Part shown: positions 22,801 through 34,010 of the stretch, piece by piece | Layout of the letters: the number at the start of each line of letters is the position of its first letter | Numbering within the stretch: position 1 is the first letter of the stretch | Origin: Linnemannia schmuckeri | Taxonomy: Eukaryota; Mortierellomycota; Mortierellomycetes; Mortierellales; Mortierellaceae | Length of the DNA: 64,000 nucleotides | Direction: 5' to 3' | Assembly: GCA_029449235.1 (NCBI GenBank) | Contig: JANATG010000002.1 | Location: 2,666,001-2,730,000, forward strand | Made by a program: the position numbers and the translations under genes | The notes under the pieces: model-generated | Told to the model about the DNA's origin: nothing | What the model saw: only the letters and a program-made list of their open reading frames with translations | Databases searched by the model: none

Positions 22801-23757
22801 GTTGCCAGCGTTCCTGTGGTCGAGAATGCGTAGATCCAGACGCTTCCTGCATGTTGTTATCAGAGTGTGATCGAACTTCAAAGGGGTTCCCATCGTCTGG
22901 ACGCATCCTCGACAGATCCTCTGGAGTCGCTGATGATTCCCGAAATGGTGGTTGCCTGGAGATCGTTCTTTTTGCATTCTTGTCAGATGATGGGTTGCTG
23001 TTACGTCGTTTCCTCGAAGGAGACGTCGGCGACAGAGTCTAAATAGGTCAGAATACAGCATTTCAGTAATTTGGAAATGCGCGACAGGGATTATTTACAT
23101 GTCGAGAATCTGACTGAAACGGTAGAACTTACTGCGTCTGATGAACTGGGTGATCCTCTGACTTGATCAATCGAATCAAACCGCGGAACGTCGCCTGGAT
23201 TCTAAATTGAACAAATTCGTATGAGGAACGTAAGAATTAATTGTTTGTCGCAACAGAACAGGCATAGACATGAGCATAATGAAAACCCAGTCTAGTCTAA
23301 AAGTTTCACTCACGAGCAACCGTGTTCCTGAGCTGTCAATGGTATCAGAAAGAGAAGGACGCCGGGTGTGTAGAGAAGGCGGTGGTGGCGGAGAAGGACT
23401 CTTGGACGAAGGTTGGAGTCTCATACCGCGAGGAATCAGCCTCCACAACTCATCGTCAAATGCCCTGTTAAAGCCTTGTGAAAGTCTTTGCTGACTTTGT
23501 CCTCGGTTGGGGGTTGAGCGCGAGCTCTGTGAACTCGAAGTTTGCTGGACTGAATCACCTGCATAGGCCTGGTTGCTATTTTGAAGTTGATTTTGGTGGC
23601 GGTTATGAGCAATTGGCGAGAACTGGGTGAGGACGATGGTGGGATGTCCGTGGGTGTGGGTTGGACAGGGGACCATGATGCGACGGGACTTGTTGTTGTT
23701 GCTGTCTCCAGAGTTGGTGGGTGTGGTGTTCCCAGATCCTCCGGGTGTACATGCCAT
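16898..23757 (-). CDS. BRCA2: BRCA2 homologue with seven BRC repeats
   Basis: Exons on the minus strand: 23757-23314, 23201-23133, 23038-19219, 19126-19045, 18946-17779, 17677-17464, 17346-16898; 6246 nt, 2081 residues, all phases consistent. The large exon holds seven BRC-type repeats (about residues 765-1260), the RAD51-binding units. Examples are RSASGRSTFQISADRLRAAR, GGFSLASGKRLKTISSAALA, GGFSSGSGKKLAPVSNAATE and GFASGTGKALAPISKAAQAR. Exon 5 starts the DNA-binding domain: the helical domain (RHYRFDGWGVDEAYQELLLR, LLNHYGQVVWKLACY) and OB1 (LDQLAYRYEREVNRAERPAL, RKIVEGDESAAKHMVLVIAS). It is followed by a short tower-like helix pair (EESKAVEAHREKIQQRYQDM) in OB2, and OB3 at the C-terminus. 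The protein loads RAD51 on single-stranded DNA in homologous recombination, in the nucleus. Start chosen at MACTPGGSGN; a longer in-frame start exists upstream. Confidence 0.93.
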
Positions 23758-23954
23758 CGTAGGGATCCCTGCTTGTCCTTGTTTGTTGCTGTGCGATGGT
23801 AAAGAGTGGAACAACAAAACGAAATGGACGCGCGCGCCGCCAAAATTGCACCTTTATAAAATTGATTGGCCGAGTGACTGTCATTTTGACGGAGTTGTTT
23901 ATTGACCAACAAAAGGTGAACTACGAAACGCCTCCTGTTGGCTTTGCGAATGCC
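23758..23954. promoter_or_regulatory. Short shared intergenic region, divergent BRCA2 / pseudouridine synthase
   Basis: Only 197 bp separate the chosen start codons of two divergent genes, so one bidirectional promoter is likely. No named element could be assigned by eye. Confidence 0.5.
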
Positions 23955-25473
23955 ATGCTCCGCACTTCTTTCACCGCATTCGCTTCAAGGACACTACTCT
24001 CTTCTCGCATTCCCACAACAGTCATGCCAAAGGCCGTAAAACCACGTAAGGGAAAGTCAACTGTCATCGAGACACCTTGTCCAGAATTTCGCTTCGAAAA
24101 CGGGCTTCGTAAAGTCCTCCCATACAAACAGACCTACCTCGCACAAGTGAAGCAGCGATGGGTCAACCGCACCGTGCCTGAGGTCTTTGCTTCGGAGATG
24201 CCTCGCAGATGTACTCAGAGTATGATTGTAAGTCAACTGATACCCACTTTGTTCAAGAAACATCATACCTATTGGGCTTAACAAAGGCTGGCCTTCTTTG
24301 CATTTTTTTTTCACATTGGTATTAGGTCGAGGCCATGAAGAGAGGCGATGTCCTTGTGAACGACAACATTGTATCTCCTGACTACATCCTGAAGGGTGGA
24401 GAGAGTCTTCGATCCAATAACTGCCACAGACACGGTAAGCAATCATATCTACTCGTGAATCTTGTTCAACTGAAGCTCCCGATAATACTTTTAAATATTA
24501 ACCTCATTATCTTCTCGATTTAACTACTAGAGCCTCCTGTTCCTGACATCCTAATCAGAGTTATCGATCAGACAAAGGATTACGTCGTATTTGACAAACC
24601 ACACGGGGTTACAGTACATCCAAACGAGCTTAGCTTCTTCAACACTGCCCTTGAGATCCTTCGACGCGACCACGATATCCCAACCTACATGCACGCCATC
24701 AATCGCCTGGACGCAGTTACATCAGGAGTTGTTATCTTTGCTAATGTGGCCGACACTGCGATCCGGGAACGGTTTCAGCCCCCCAGCTCCTCTGACACCA
24801 CTGACATGGAATTGAACTCTTTGGTGCAAAAGGAATATGTCTGTCGTGTTGTTGGAGAATTCTCTGCGGAACCTCTCGTCGTCAGTGAGCCTATATTGCC
24901 ACAAGGAGGAAAAGTTACTATCGACCCTGCAGGAAAACCCTCAGAAACTCGCTTTGAGCGGATATGGTTTGATTCTGCCTCCAATACCAGCCTTGTCAGA
25001 TGTAAATAGTCGTTCATTTTAGACTTTTTTCTTTTCTCTTAAATGTTAGTGGAATGAACATGTACACTAACCACTGGTTTGCCGATGACGGATTAAATTA
25101 TTCAGGTCATTTGAAGACAGGAAGACAGCACCAGATCCGGCTCCACGTCGCACACCTACAACACCCTATCGCCAACGACAAACTCTACAACCCGGACTAC
25201 AGGAATGACTGGGCACAAGGGAATCCCAATGCGACCGCCAGCGGGGAGACTCGTTTCTATCCTGTCGATATCCCGCCAGAATGCCAGCCATACATGCCTT
25301 ACTACATCACCCCAGAGACGCCATGTTACAAATGCAAGGAAGAAGAGGAAGCACTTAACATACCTAACCCAAACAACATGAAGATCTGGCTCAGGGCTAT
25401 TCGGTATCAAGGACCTGATTGGAAATTTGAAGTCGACATGCCAGATTGGGCAGACCCCAAGGTCCTTGAATAA
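23955..25473 (+). CDS. RluA-family RNA pseudouridine synthase (RIB2/PUS9-like)
   Basis: Exons 23955-24227, 24326-24434, 24531-25001 and 25106-25473 give 406 residues in frame. An S4-like RNA-binding segment (EAMKRGDVLVNDNIVSPDYI) precedes the catalytic domain. Its signature is DYVVFDKPHGVTVHP, then HAINRLDAVTSGVVIFA, where the Asp of RLD is the catalytic nucleophile, and later KTGRQHQIRLHVAHL, split across the last junction. It converts uridine to pseudouridine in RNA, probably tRNA by analogy with fungal Pus8/Pus9. The deaminase domain of Rib2 is absent. The first residues (MLRTSFTAFASRTLLSSRIP) are basic and hydroxylated, like a mitochondrial presequence. An internal Met (MPKAVKPRK) could give a shorter nuclear or cytosolic form. 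Confidence 0.9.
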
Positions 25474-25569
25474 AGTTGATCAATCACTCAAGGTGCTACT
25501 CGTATGTATTTATTCGTTGTATATAATCGTTAATGGCATTCCATCAGGACAACATTCCTCTGTCACCCT

Positions 25570-27298
25570 TTAAATCCTCTTGACGCCGACAAATCGTTTT
25601 GGATGGAAGTTCCTGAGACGCCACCAGTAATGCGTGCATGAGCTCCACCACAAGGCGGTGACTCTTCCCTCGTCATTCTGGTACCAGCTCTTGCAGGTTG
25701 ACGACCAGACCATGCCCTTCATCTTTTCGTCCAATTCGTCAATAAACTCCTTGCATGCTTCTCTGGTCACCTGAATCGACGACAGGTTCTTTTCCATCAT
25801 ATACGAGATTGTCTTGATCGCGTACTCCACCTGCGCCTCGACCATAAACAAAATGCTGTTGTGTCTACGGCGATGGTTAATAATAAAGAAGTAGCAACAA
25901 ATGTGTTAGTTCATGTAAACATTAGTCACTTCTTGTTTGTAGGTGTACCGCTAGCAGCAACAATTCATGGGAGGAAGAGAGACTTACCCAAGACCAGTAT
26001 TGGGTCCGAGGAGGAAGAACATGTTGGGCGTCTCGGGAGCAGTAAGGCCATAGTAGGTATGCGGGTTCTTGCCAAAGACGGTATTGATGCACTGGCCTTC
26101 CTTGCCAATCATAAAGCCCTTGGGGAAGATCTCCTGGACATGGAATCCCGTTGCCAGAATCAACGCGTCAACTTCTTGCTCAGACCCATCCTTCAGCTTC
26201 AAGGTCTGACCCTTGACCCCGACAATAGGCTCAGTATGGACACTCACATTCTTGCGTGTCAGGGCTGGATAGTAATTGGACGAGACCACAATGCGACGGC
26301 AACCCATATCGTAGGTCGGCGTGAGCTTCTTTCTCAGCACCTTGTCGCGGACCTGGACATACCTGAAAAACCAGGCCATTAGGGTCATGACCTTACGAGG
26401 GATCAGGTCCTTCAGCTTGGACGAGAAGGCGGCAATTGTGAACTCGGAGGACCAGTAGAGAAGCTTGTAGTAAATGAAATGGACAAAGGGGATGGTGCGG
26501 AAGATCCACTTCCAGAAGGCGCTGTAGGTCGCGTTCCTACGGGGGACAATGTACGACGCTGTCCTCTGATAGTATTCCAGAGACTTGACTTTCTTGACAA
26601 TCGACGGCACCACCTGAATTGCACTGGCGCCACTCCCAACAACGGCCACACGCTTGTTGGTCAAATCGTAGGCATGGTTCCACTGAGCTGTGTGCCACTT
26701 GGGCCCCTCAAAATTCTCAAACTCTTTGGGGATCTGTGGGATACGCAAGGGTCCCATGCCCGAGAACACAATATCGGCCTCGGTCTGACCTCGCTCTCCA
26801 TTGTTGAGGTTGACATGGTTAAGAATCCATTTCTGTCGACCCTCATGCCAGGCGACATGGGTGATCTCGGTACGGAACTGAATCTTTTCGTAGAGCTTGT
26901 ACTTGCGGGCGGTGTTACGGAGATAGTCCCAGATCTCGGGCTGGGGGGCGTAATTGCAGGACCAGTTGTAGTTAGGCTCGAAGGAGAAAGCATAGTTGTG
27001 GGCCTTGACATCACAGGCACATCCGGGGTAAGTGTTGGACCACCAGGTGCCTCCGATATCGGGCTCGAGCTCGAAGATGGTGAATGTCGAGATGTTGAGC
27101 TGTGTCTGGATCCTGATTGCTGCGCATAATCCCGAGAATCTACGTAGTTGTTGTTGTTATTAAGGTTGGTTGGTGTGCTTTTGATATGCAAACAACTGAT
27201 CAATTTCACTTGATTTTTTAGCTGTACATGTCTTACCCTGAGCCGATAATGGCAACAACAGGGGTAGACCCGTCCTTGTATGACTTTGTTAGTCCCAT
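25570..27298 (-). CDS. FAD/NADPH-dependent monooxygenase, Baeyer-Villiger type
   Basis: Exons 27298-27237, 27139-25988 and 25864-25570 join to 502 residues. The N-terminal FAD-binding glycine motif is split by intron 1 (VVAIIGSG | FSGL). The Baeyer-Villiger fingerprint F-x-G-x-x-x-H-x-x-x-W is present as FEGPKWHTAQW (about residues 164-174), followed by the NADPH motif VAVVGSGASAIQ and the late ILATGF motif. Such enzymes insert one oxygen atom next to a ketone (or oxidise a heteroatom) using NADPH and O2. The substrate cannot be told from sequence. The C-terminus is Trp-rich (WSSCTHYWWRLRNFHPKRF). The first exon has no targeting peptide, so it is probably cytosolic. Confidence 0.9.
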
Positions 27299-27664
27299 TG
27301 TCAATATCAGATTAGTGAGTGTGAGCGAGGAGGGGGAATGGCCGACTGAATGAATATAAGGAAGGTTGACGACGAGCGAGATGAAATGGAGGAGAAGGAA
27401 GATGAAAGAAAAAAAGTAAAAGAGATGTCGTTTTTCAGTCATCTCCGTCCCTGGTCCTTTTTGGCTCTTTTTATCGTTCTCTGCTTGGTCAAGCGTGCTC
27501 TAGGAAGAAAAAGACTGTTCGGCTGGCGCGGGCTCAATTGAATTTTTTTGTGGGGGAGGAATTCTACTTTTGCAGCTGCAGACATACAAGGGGGCCAGAG
27601 CGTAGAAGACATCGTAAAGTGTATTCCTCCCTTTCTCTCTCTGTTCACTTTCTTTTGACGCTTG

Positions 27665-27699
<35 letters not shown>

Positions 27700-28307
27700 T
27701 AATCAACAGATTGATATTCCTTTAAACGTTCGTAAATGAAGTGTCCATCCACCAACGCTCAACAAAGGCAGGAGACAATATCATCCGTGTAGATTTCTTT
27801 AAACTGCACCGGTAGCCTTGGCGTCTACTTCAACGCGTCTTTTTGCTACAGCCCATTGATGGATTGGATATGTGTTTAGGGAAGTGACAAGTCAAAACAT
27901 TTCGGCCCTCATTTCCTTCCAACTCTTTAGTGCGAACATGCCCTACCAACTGGCGTTTACTGACTTTCCTCTCTCCATGCCAGCAAGAAAAACAACAGAA
28001 ATATGGAACGTGGTCTCCTTACTGCTCTGCACATCTATCAAAAAAGTTATGAGTCCGGAGGAAGGGCAATAAAAACGGCAAAAGGTGGTGGGTAGACAGT
28101 CTCTTTGTCTCTTCCTCTGCCATACATGAAACAAATTTCACAAGAAATCAGGGTATAGGTAATGTTTTACTTCTGCATTACCGAGAAAGTAGTAAGTAAA
28201 GGAAGACGTGAAAAGGGTAAAGGGTGATAGATTTAAGGTGACGTTGGGACAGACGCATCCAGCGCATCGTTGTTGACGTTGTGTAAGATGGAGGGTATAT
28301 CGCGTTT
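27299..28307. other. Intergenic region with a 30-nt poly-A run
   Basis: No gene seen. A run of 30 A lies at 27667-27696. I found no flanking target-site duplication that would make it a retroposon tail. The right part is the 3' untranslated region of lipase 1. Confidence 0.45.
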
Positions 28308-29665
28308 TTAGTTGAAAGCATCTGAGCAATTAATGTTCTGGTCAGCTGAAGGTGTGAAGAAGGCGTGCAGACCATTCCAGATGATTGCTATTTCAAAAAA
28401 AAAAAAAAATGAAAACACCTGGTCAGAGTGCTCTTTTGTACCTTCCAAAAAAAAATGCAATTGAACAACAAAGATGGTGCATGCTTACGATCGAAAGCTT
28501 GAAGAATATGCTCAGGACTGTTCGAAATGCACCATGAAGCCTGTATTTCTACGTTTCTCACTCTCGTATTGTTGTCTCTTAGGAAGCCGTTGGTGTAGGG
28601 CGTAATTACTTCTTCATATCTAAATGTGCCATGGTCCATGCGTTGGAATAAAGAAAAGAGAATCCAGAGTCAAACAGACGGCCACAAATTTGGTGATAAA
28701 TATGAACTAGAAAACAAGGAAAATAAAGGGTGTATTGAAAATACTTACTTAGAAGCGATCATCAAGTAATCAATGCCTGGTAAGGTGTCGCCGTCTCGGT
28801 TCAGATCGTTGATGAAGGTGCTATTGGTGAAGAACTGGAAGCAGGACTCACAAATGGGGTCGACAAGCTATTAAGGTAATAAGTTGGAGAAAGGAGCTGT
28901 TTCAGCATCTTTCGCATTTTTGTAGGAAATTAAAGGGGCGACAGCTGAGCTTACTATTTGCATCAGGGATCGCTCACCTTCTTGATGGGATCGTAGAGGC
29001 CAAGGGATTCAAGGAAAGGAATCAAGCCTAAAAGGTTGGTTCCGTACTGGATCGACCCGATACCAGCAAACTTGCCTACAATAATCAGGCAACAGATCCG
29101 TCAATATCAACTCCCATAAACAAAAAAAACATTCACGGATACTCATAGCACTAATATTCAACATACGGATCTTGGAAGCCCCACCAAGGTTTTTCATCCA
29201 ATAACGAGGCATAAGCGACCCCTGCGAATGTCCAACCATATCAACCTTATCCGCGCCTGTCGCGTTCAAGACCTTGTCAACAAACTCTGACAGTTGCTGA
29301 GCACTCTTCTCCATGGCTGTCAACCCATAGACAATAGGAATCGCAGGGTGCTGGCCATAGGTCAGTGCAAAGACACAATAACCTTCGGCGACAAACCGAG
29401 GCGCCATGTAGAACCAGTTGGTGAGCGCATTGACCAGGGTTCCGTGAACGAGGACCAAGGGATTTGGGTGGAACTTGGTAGGGCGGCAGTCCCAGTCGTT
29501 GAATCCGGCCGTTCCACGCCTGATCAGTTCTTCAAAATGGGCGGCGGCCTGGGCGTGGGAGGTGGGGTCTGGAGATGTAGGGACTGGAGTCGCTTGGATG
29601 GTGGGCGAGATGACGAGGGCTGCGAGGGTGATTGCCATAGAGGCGATGGCCATGGAGAAATGCAT
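28308..29665 (-). CDS. Secreted lipase/esterase, Lipase_2-like alpha/beta hydrolase (copy 1)
   Basis: Exons 29665-29167, 29075-28978, 28867-28749, 28619-28489 and 28387-28308 give 308 residues. An N-terminal hydrophobic signal is followed by ATPVPTSPDP. The alpha/beta hydrolase features are PLVLVHGT (oxyanion-hole strand, His-Gly), MVGHSQGS with nucleophile Ser147, a probable acid in FLRDNN and a probable catalytic His in SPEHILQAFDP. Family members hydrolyse lipid or short-chain esters outside the cell. It is a tandem duplicate of the gene at 30836-32279: exon 1 has the same length (499 nt) and exons 2, 3 and last have identical sizes (98, 119, 80 nt). Copy 1 has no intron inside exon 4, where copy 2 has one. 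Confidence 0.88.
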
Positions 29666-30835
29666 GTTTGGGTTGCGAAGGTGAATGGGAAGAGGGAGAA
29701 GTGAGTGTGGAGATGGTGAACCAGAGAATAATACTGTAATTCTCGTACATTCGGCGTATTTAAATGAATAAGGATATTTTCCGTCGACTTGTGGAGACGA
29801 GAGATGTGTGTACCTGCTTCCCCATAAGAGAAAATGAGAGAAAAGAGAAACGACTTTGGCAAATGAATTATGCTGCAGGTACAACAGACAAGTCTGGTGA
29901 GGGTTCTTCTACTCTCGGTAAGCAGCGATGCGCAAGCCAACAACAACGCAGAAGAATGTAGTCAACTCGAATCATATAACATTAAGTTTGTTGTTTGACA
30001 ACCTTTTGACAGCCTGTCTCCTTCCTCTGTCTCAACGTCAAGAGTTCCTTGCGTCCAATGGACGTCGTCTGCTGGAACGTTGGGACATATTAGATTAATT
30101 GCGTTCCTCCTCCTTGGTGCGCTGTTGCTCTGTCGGCAGTGTGGCTGGTGGTGTATGTTTTGTAGAAGAGAGACGTAAAGCGAACCGTGAGGGTCATTAC
30201 ATTTAGTGACCTGAGATTGATCATCATCTATGCATCGCTTCTACCTATTAGCGACCTTGACAAACACAATACATTGCAGAAAGTCATAGGCGAGCTGGTG
30301 GATTTTCCGGAACGTCAAGAATGGAAGCAAGTTTCAGCTTGGGTCGCGGTGTAACAGTTTGACCAAGTCTCAATTCAAACCATAAACAACGCAACAAGCA
30401 TAGCTGACCATCGCTGATGGAAGGTTCACACAGAGACAAGTCTTGAATCAGTGATGGATGCGTGGACGCCTGATGGGTAAAATATAATTTGTGGGCACCG
30501 CCACAATTCTTTCTCTTTGCTTAAGAAACTCAAGATAGTGCTTTTTTTGTCCAGCGTCTTTTCGCGTGAGCACGGATCAACTCTTTTGTGATTATTTCTT
30601 GTCTGCCATTAAAAGATATCATCTCCGCCAAGGCCATCAACTATTCACATGCGTTTGTTTTTTCATTTTAATACAAATGGATGCGGTAATTCAATTGTTG
30701 TTTGTACTCATTAGGCTCTAATGGGGATGTAGCGATGGTGGAGAGGCATAGGGGTAAGCGGACAGATACAGTGATTGAGAACGAATCAAGTGTGTTGTAG
30801 TGGAGTTGTAGCCAAACACCCTCATGTAGTACTCT
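29666..30835. other. Spacer between tandem lipase genes
   Basis: No gene is supported. It contains a block at about 30047-30080 (CCTTGCGTCC ... TGCTGGAACGT) that recurs upstream of copy 2 at 32807-32842, so part of it is probably the duplicated upstream control region of copy 1. The right end is the 3' region of copy 2. Confidence 0.4.
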
Positions 30836-32279
30836 CTAGTTGAAGGCATCCAGGCAGTTAATAGTCTGGTCAGCTGAAGGCGTAAAGAACGCGTGAATTC
30901 CATTCCAGACGATGGCTATTACGCAAAGAAAAAAATCGTTTTCGTTATGAAATTGGCATTGTTTCTGCACACCATTTTTGAAGACAAAAGTTAAAAGATA
31001 AGCTTGCAAAGGTCGAAAACGTCGAGGAGTCAAGACTTACGGTCGTAGGCAACGCTCACATGCCCTAATAGCACAGATATAAACCAGTCAAAAAAAACCA
31101 GTCAATACTTGTTGATTTTTTTTGTCACTGGTGGCGAGCAATTTTTATGCCTGACCGTTCATATCCCTACCTTGTAAGTCTACTCCACACCAATCCTGGA
31201 GAACTTGATTGTGTACTTTTGGATTGTTGTCGCGAAGGAAACCCATCGTATAGGGCGTCACCATCTCGTCAGTCCTAAGTAGGTGAGTGCACATATGCAA
31301 CTCAGCATGAGCGCTTGGTAGCCATCATAAAATATGTGTACAAGAAGAATAATAATAGAGAAAAGAAAGAGCTTAGACATGATTACTCACTTGGAGGCAA
31401 TTAAAAGGTATTCAATCCCAGGAAGAGTATCTCCTCCTTCGTTGAGGTCATTGAGGAACGTGCTGTTGAGGGCGAACTGGTAACATGCTTCGCAGAGCGG
31501 GTCGATAATCTAAAAGAAAAAAAGATTAATACAAGTCAGCACCTTATGTCGAGAAGGACAAGTCGACCTGAAATGAATGAAATGTATGCGGGCTGACCTT
31601 CTTGATGGGGTCAAAGAGTCCAAGGGCCTTGGCCAAGGGGACAATCCCAGCGAGGGTACTACCGTACTGGACCGAACCGATCCCAGCAAACTTGCCTACA
31701 AGAAAAAGAATAGCACCACGATTAACGAGTGTTTTCTCGACGAGATCAGTAATACAACAATAGTATACCGGCTTACTTACGGATCTTGGTAGCGCCGCCG
31801 AGGTACTTCATCCAATAACGAGGCATGATGGACCCCTGAGAATGACCCAACATATCGACCTTGTCCGCCCCCGTCGCGTTTAGAACCTTGTCAACAAAGA
31901 CCGCCAACTCCTGGGCACTCTTCTCCATCCGGTTCACACCATACAACAGTGGGATCTTGGGGTTCTGACCATAGGTCAAGGCAAAGACACAGTAACCCTT
32001 AGTGACGAACCGGGGGCCCATGTAGATCCAGTTGGTGAGAGGTACTTCCATGGTGGCATGAACCAGTACGAGTGGGTTTGGATGCTCTGTTGAGGGACGA
32101 CAGGACCAGTCGTTGAATCCCGATGTACCACGCTTGACCAGCGCAACAAAGTCTGCAGCTGCTTTGGCATCGGGTGTTAGGGCTTGGGGAGTAGGGACGG
32201 GTGTTGCTTGGATGGTGGGTGAAAGGATGAGCGCTGCGACTGTGAGTGCGGCAGAGGCCACAATGTTGGAGAAACGCAT
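30836..32279 (-). CDS. Secreted lipase/esterase, Lipase_2-like (copy 2), with a 24-nt micro-exon
   Basis: Exons 32279-31781, 31695-31598, 31509-31391, 31274-31171, 31064-31041 and 30915-30836 give 307 residues, all in phase. Signal peptide MRFSNIVASAALTVAALILS; nucleophile Ser147 in MLGHSQGS. The micro-exon 31064-31041 encodes GHVSVAYD, which aligns with the catalytic-His region of Lipase_2 enzymes (usual DHAGLAYDP), so correct splicing decides activity. The oxyanion-hole strand reads PLVLVHAT where copy 1 has PLVLVHGT, a Gly-to-Ala change at residue 75. The two copies keep the same exon sizes elsewhere. Divergence in these active-site segments suggests different substrate preference or loss of activity in one copy. 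Confidence 0.88.
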
Positions 32280-33604
32280 GCTGAGATGGGAGGGTGAGGA
32301 CGAGGTGGTTGCAGTGGTTGCGGTGGTTGCAGGGAGGGGAGTAACAAGACTGATCCGAGGAATAAACAGAGGGGGCATATCCAGGGGTATTTATGTAGCC
32401 AGGATTGGCCCCTGGATGATGCCGTTATTCGTAGTTGGCATTTTTTTGTGTTTTGTGGAGACAGAAGGTTCGTGTGCCGGACGGACCCTGGATCGCATAT
32501 TTTTTTCTCCATTGGAGGCTGCCTGTGTGTGAGAGGAGAAGGAGTAGACTACCGAGAGCATAAAACATTCAGTGGAGCGCCGCGCTGCAGGCGACAAGGT
32601 AGTGCAGGTGTGAGCCGAAATTGTGGTCAACAACAAAATTTACATGCGACAACAAACAGAATTTCAACACAAAAACACGCAGATAACAGCAAACAAGTAA
32701 CTAGGTTTCGGCTGGCCCTGAAGAACGCCTTTTCGGTGATTGACCAAGAAAGGAGGGTGTTTACTATTGTCAATTACTCTTTAGATTTCCACCACCAGAG
32801 CAGGCCCTTGCGTCCGGTCAATGCTTTCTCTGCTGGAATGTAAGCTAGTTATTTTACAACGTAGCAAATAAAAAGCAGAGACTCTAATTTAGCGGCATAC
32901 GCGGCATAGGAAGCAATTGGGCGGCATCGATATGCTCTTTGTAATGACGGTTAGATAAACTTAAAAAAACAAATAGCGACTGTGAGGACAGAGGGCCTTG
33001 GCTTGGCCATGAAAACATGTCCGAAAGTCGACAGCTGAGCCGAGGGTGGACCTTCGGGATTCCACTAGTGATCGAAATACCTCTACATGGATACGCTCGA
33101 TCCTGTCTGTATATTTGGTCCTAAGCGGAGGCACCAGTCGAGATGGTCTCGCTGACAGACGATAGAGGGTTGACAAGGAGAAAAGGAGGAGAGAGATATG
33201 CGTCATTGGCTCTCCAGTCTTTGGCATGTTAACTGAGATGAGCAAGTATAATTGATCAACATGCTTCTACCTAGAGAGCGTTCAAAATAAAATAGGAATG
33301 TGGAAAAAGCGAGCACCAAACTCGGAATGTCGTTAGGTGCCAGATGTTGAACATCTCAAATAGTGTGGGTCTTGCTTTTGTTTCTCAGGTCTGCTCTAAC
33401 ACGGCTAGGCTTTTGGGGGCAATAGTTGCTATTGTTCTACTCAAGGAGAAAGGAGGCTGTTGCTTTACTTTTTTTGACCAGATAGAGAGGAGGAAGGGAG
33501 CGGAAGCAGAAAAATACCTCGAAAAAAAATCGACTAGAGCGTACAAGAGGCATATAGTGGCGCCAGCCGAGCGCAACCGGCCAACACCACCGAGAACATC
33601 TTAA
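32280..33604. other. Upstream region of lipase 2 and gene-free sequence
   Basis: The presumed lipase 2 promoter is followed by sequence with no supported gene. A minus-strand frame at 32961-33245 and a plus frame at 33344-33604 have no recognisable domain. Confidence 0.4.
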
Positions 33605-33609
33605 TAGGC

Positions 33610-34010
33610 ATGTTGGAAGGTGTCGCTCATCTTCACTCCCGCAATATTATGCACCAGAATCTCAAGATGGACAACGTCGTCACAGCCGATCGATGGTGTC
33701 TTCTTGAATGACCTTGGCTGAGCCAGAATTCTTGTACTAGGAGAGCTCCTGAAGTAAGCAAAAATTGCGGATGACGCTTAAAATTGATGCTGCCAACATA
33801 TCATGGAAGAGGTGAAAGGGTACTAATATTTGTATCAAAACCTCCGTCGAAATCAATAGTGAACCCAATGGGTGCATACCCTTGTGGTCACCCGAGATAC
33901 AAAACGGAAAGGGATACGGCCTTCCATCTGACATTTGCACACCTGGGGCTGCAGTCCATCACCTCTACAAAACCAATGCACATCGCAGCTATCAGGACAA
34001 AAGCAGCACG
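33610..34010 (+). pseudogene. Decayed protein kinase fragment
   Basis: From 33610 the frame reads MLEGVAHLHSRNIMHQNLKM then DNVV. That is the kinase catalytic loop, with HQN where an active kinase has HRD. A frame change gives NDLG in the place of DFG at about 33708. Later, in another frame, CIPLWSPEIQNGKGYGLPSD is followed by ICTPGAAVHHLY. This matches the activation-segment end (APE) and the following D-x-W-S-x-G helix, degraded. In-frame stops and shifts separate these parts, and no N-lobe is recognisable upstream. Confidence 0.65.

Noticed and set aside
27667..27696. Poly-A run as a second retroposon tail
   Set aside because: No target-site duplication or gene copy could be found around it.
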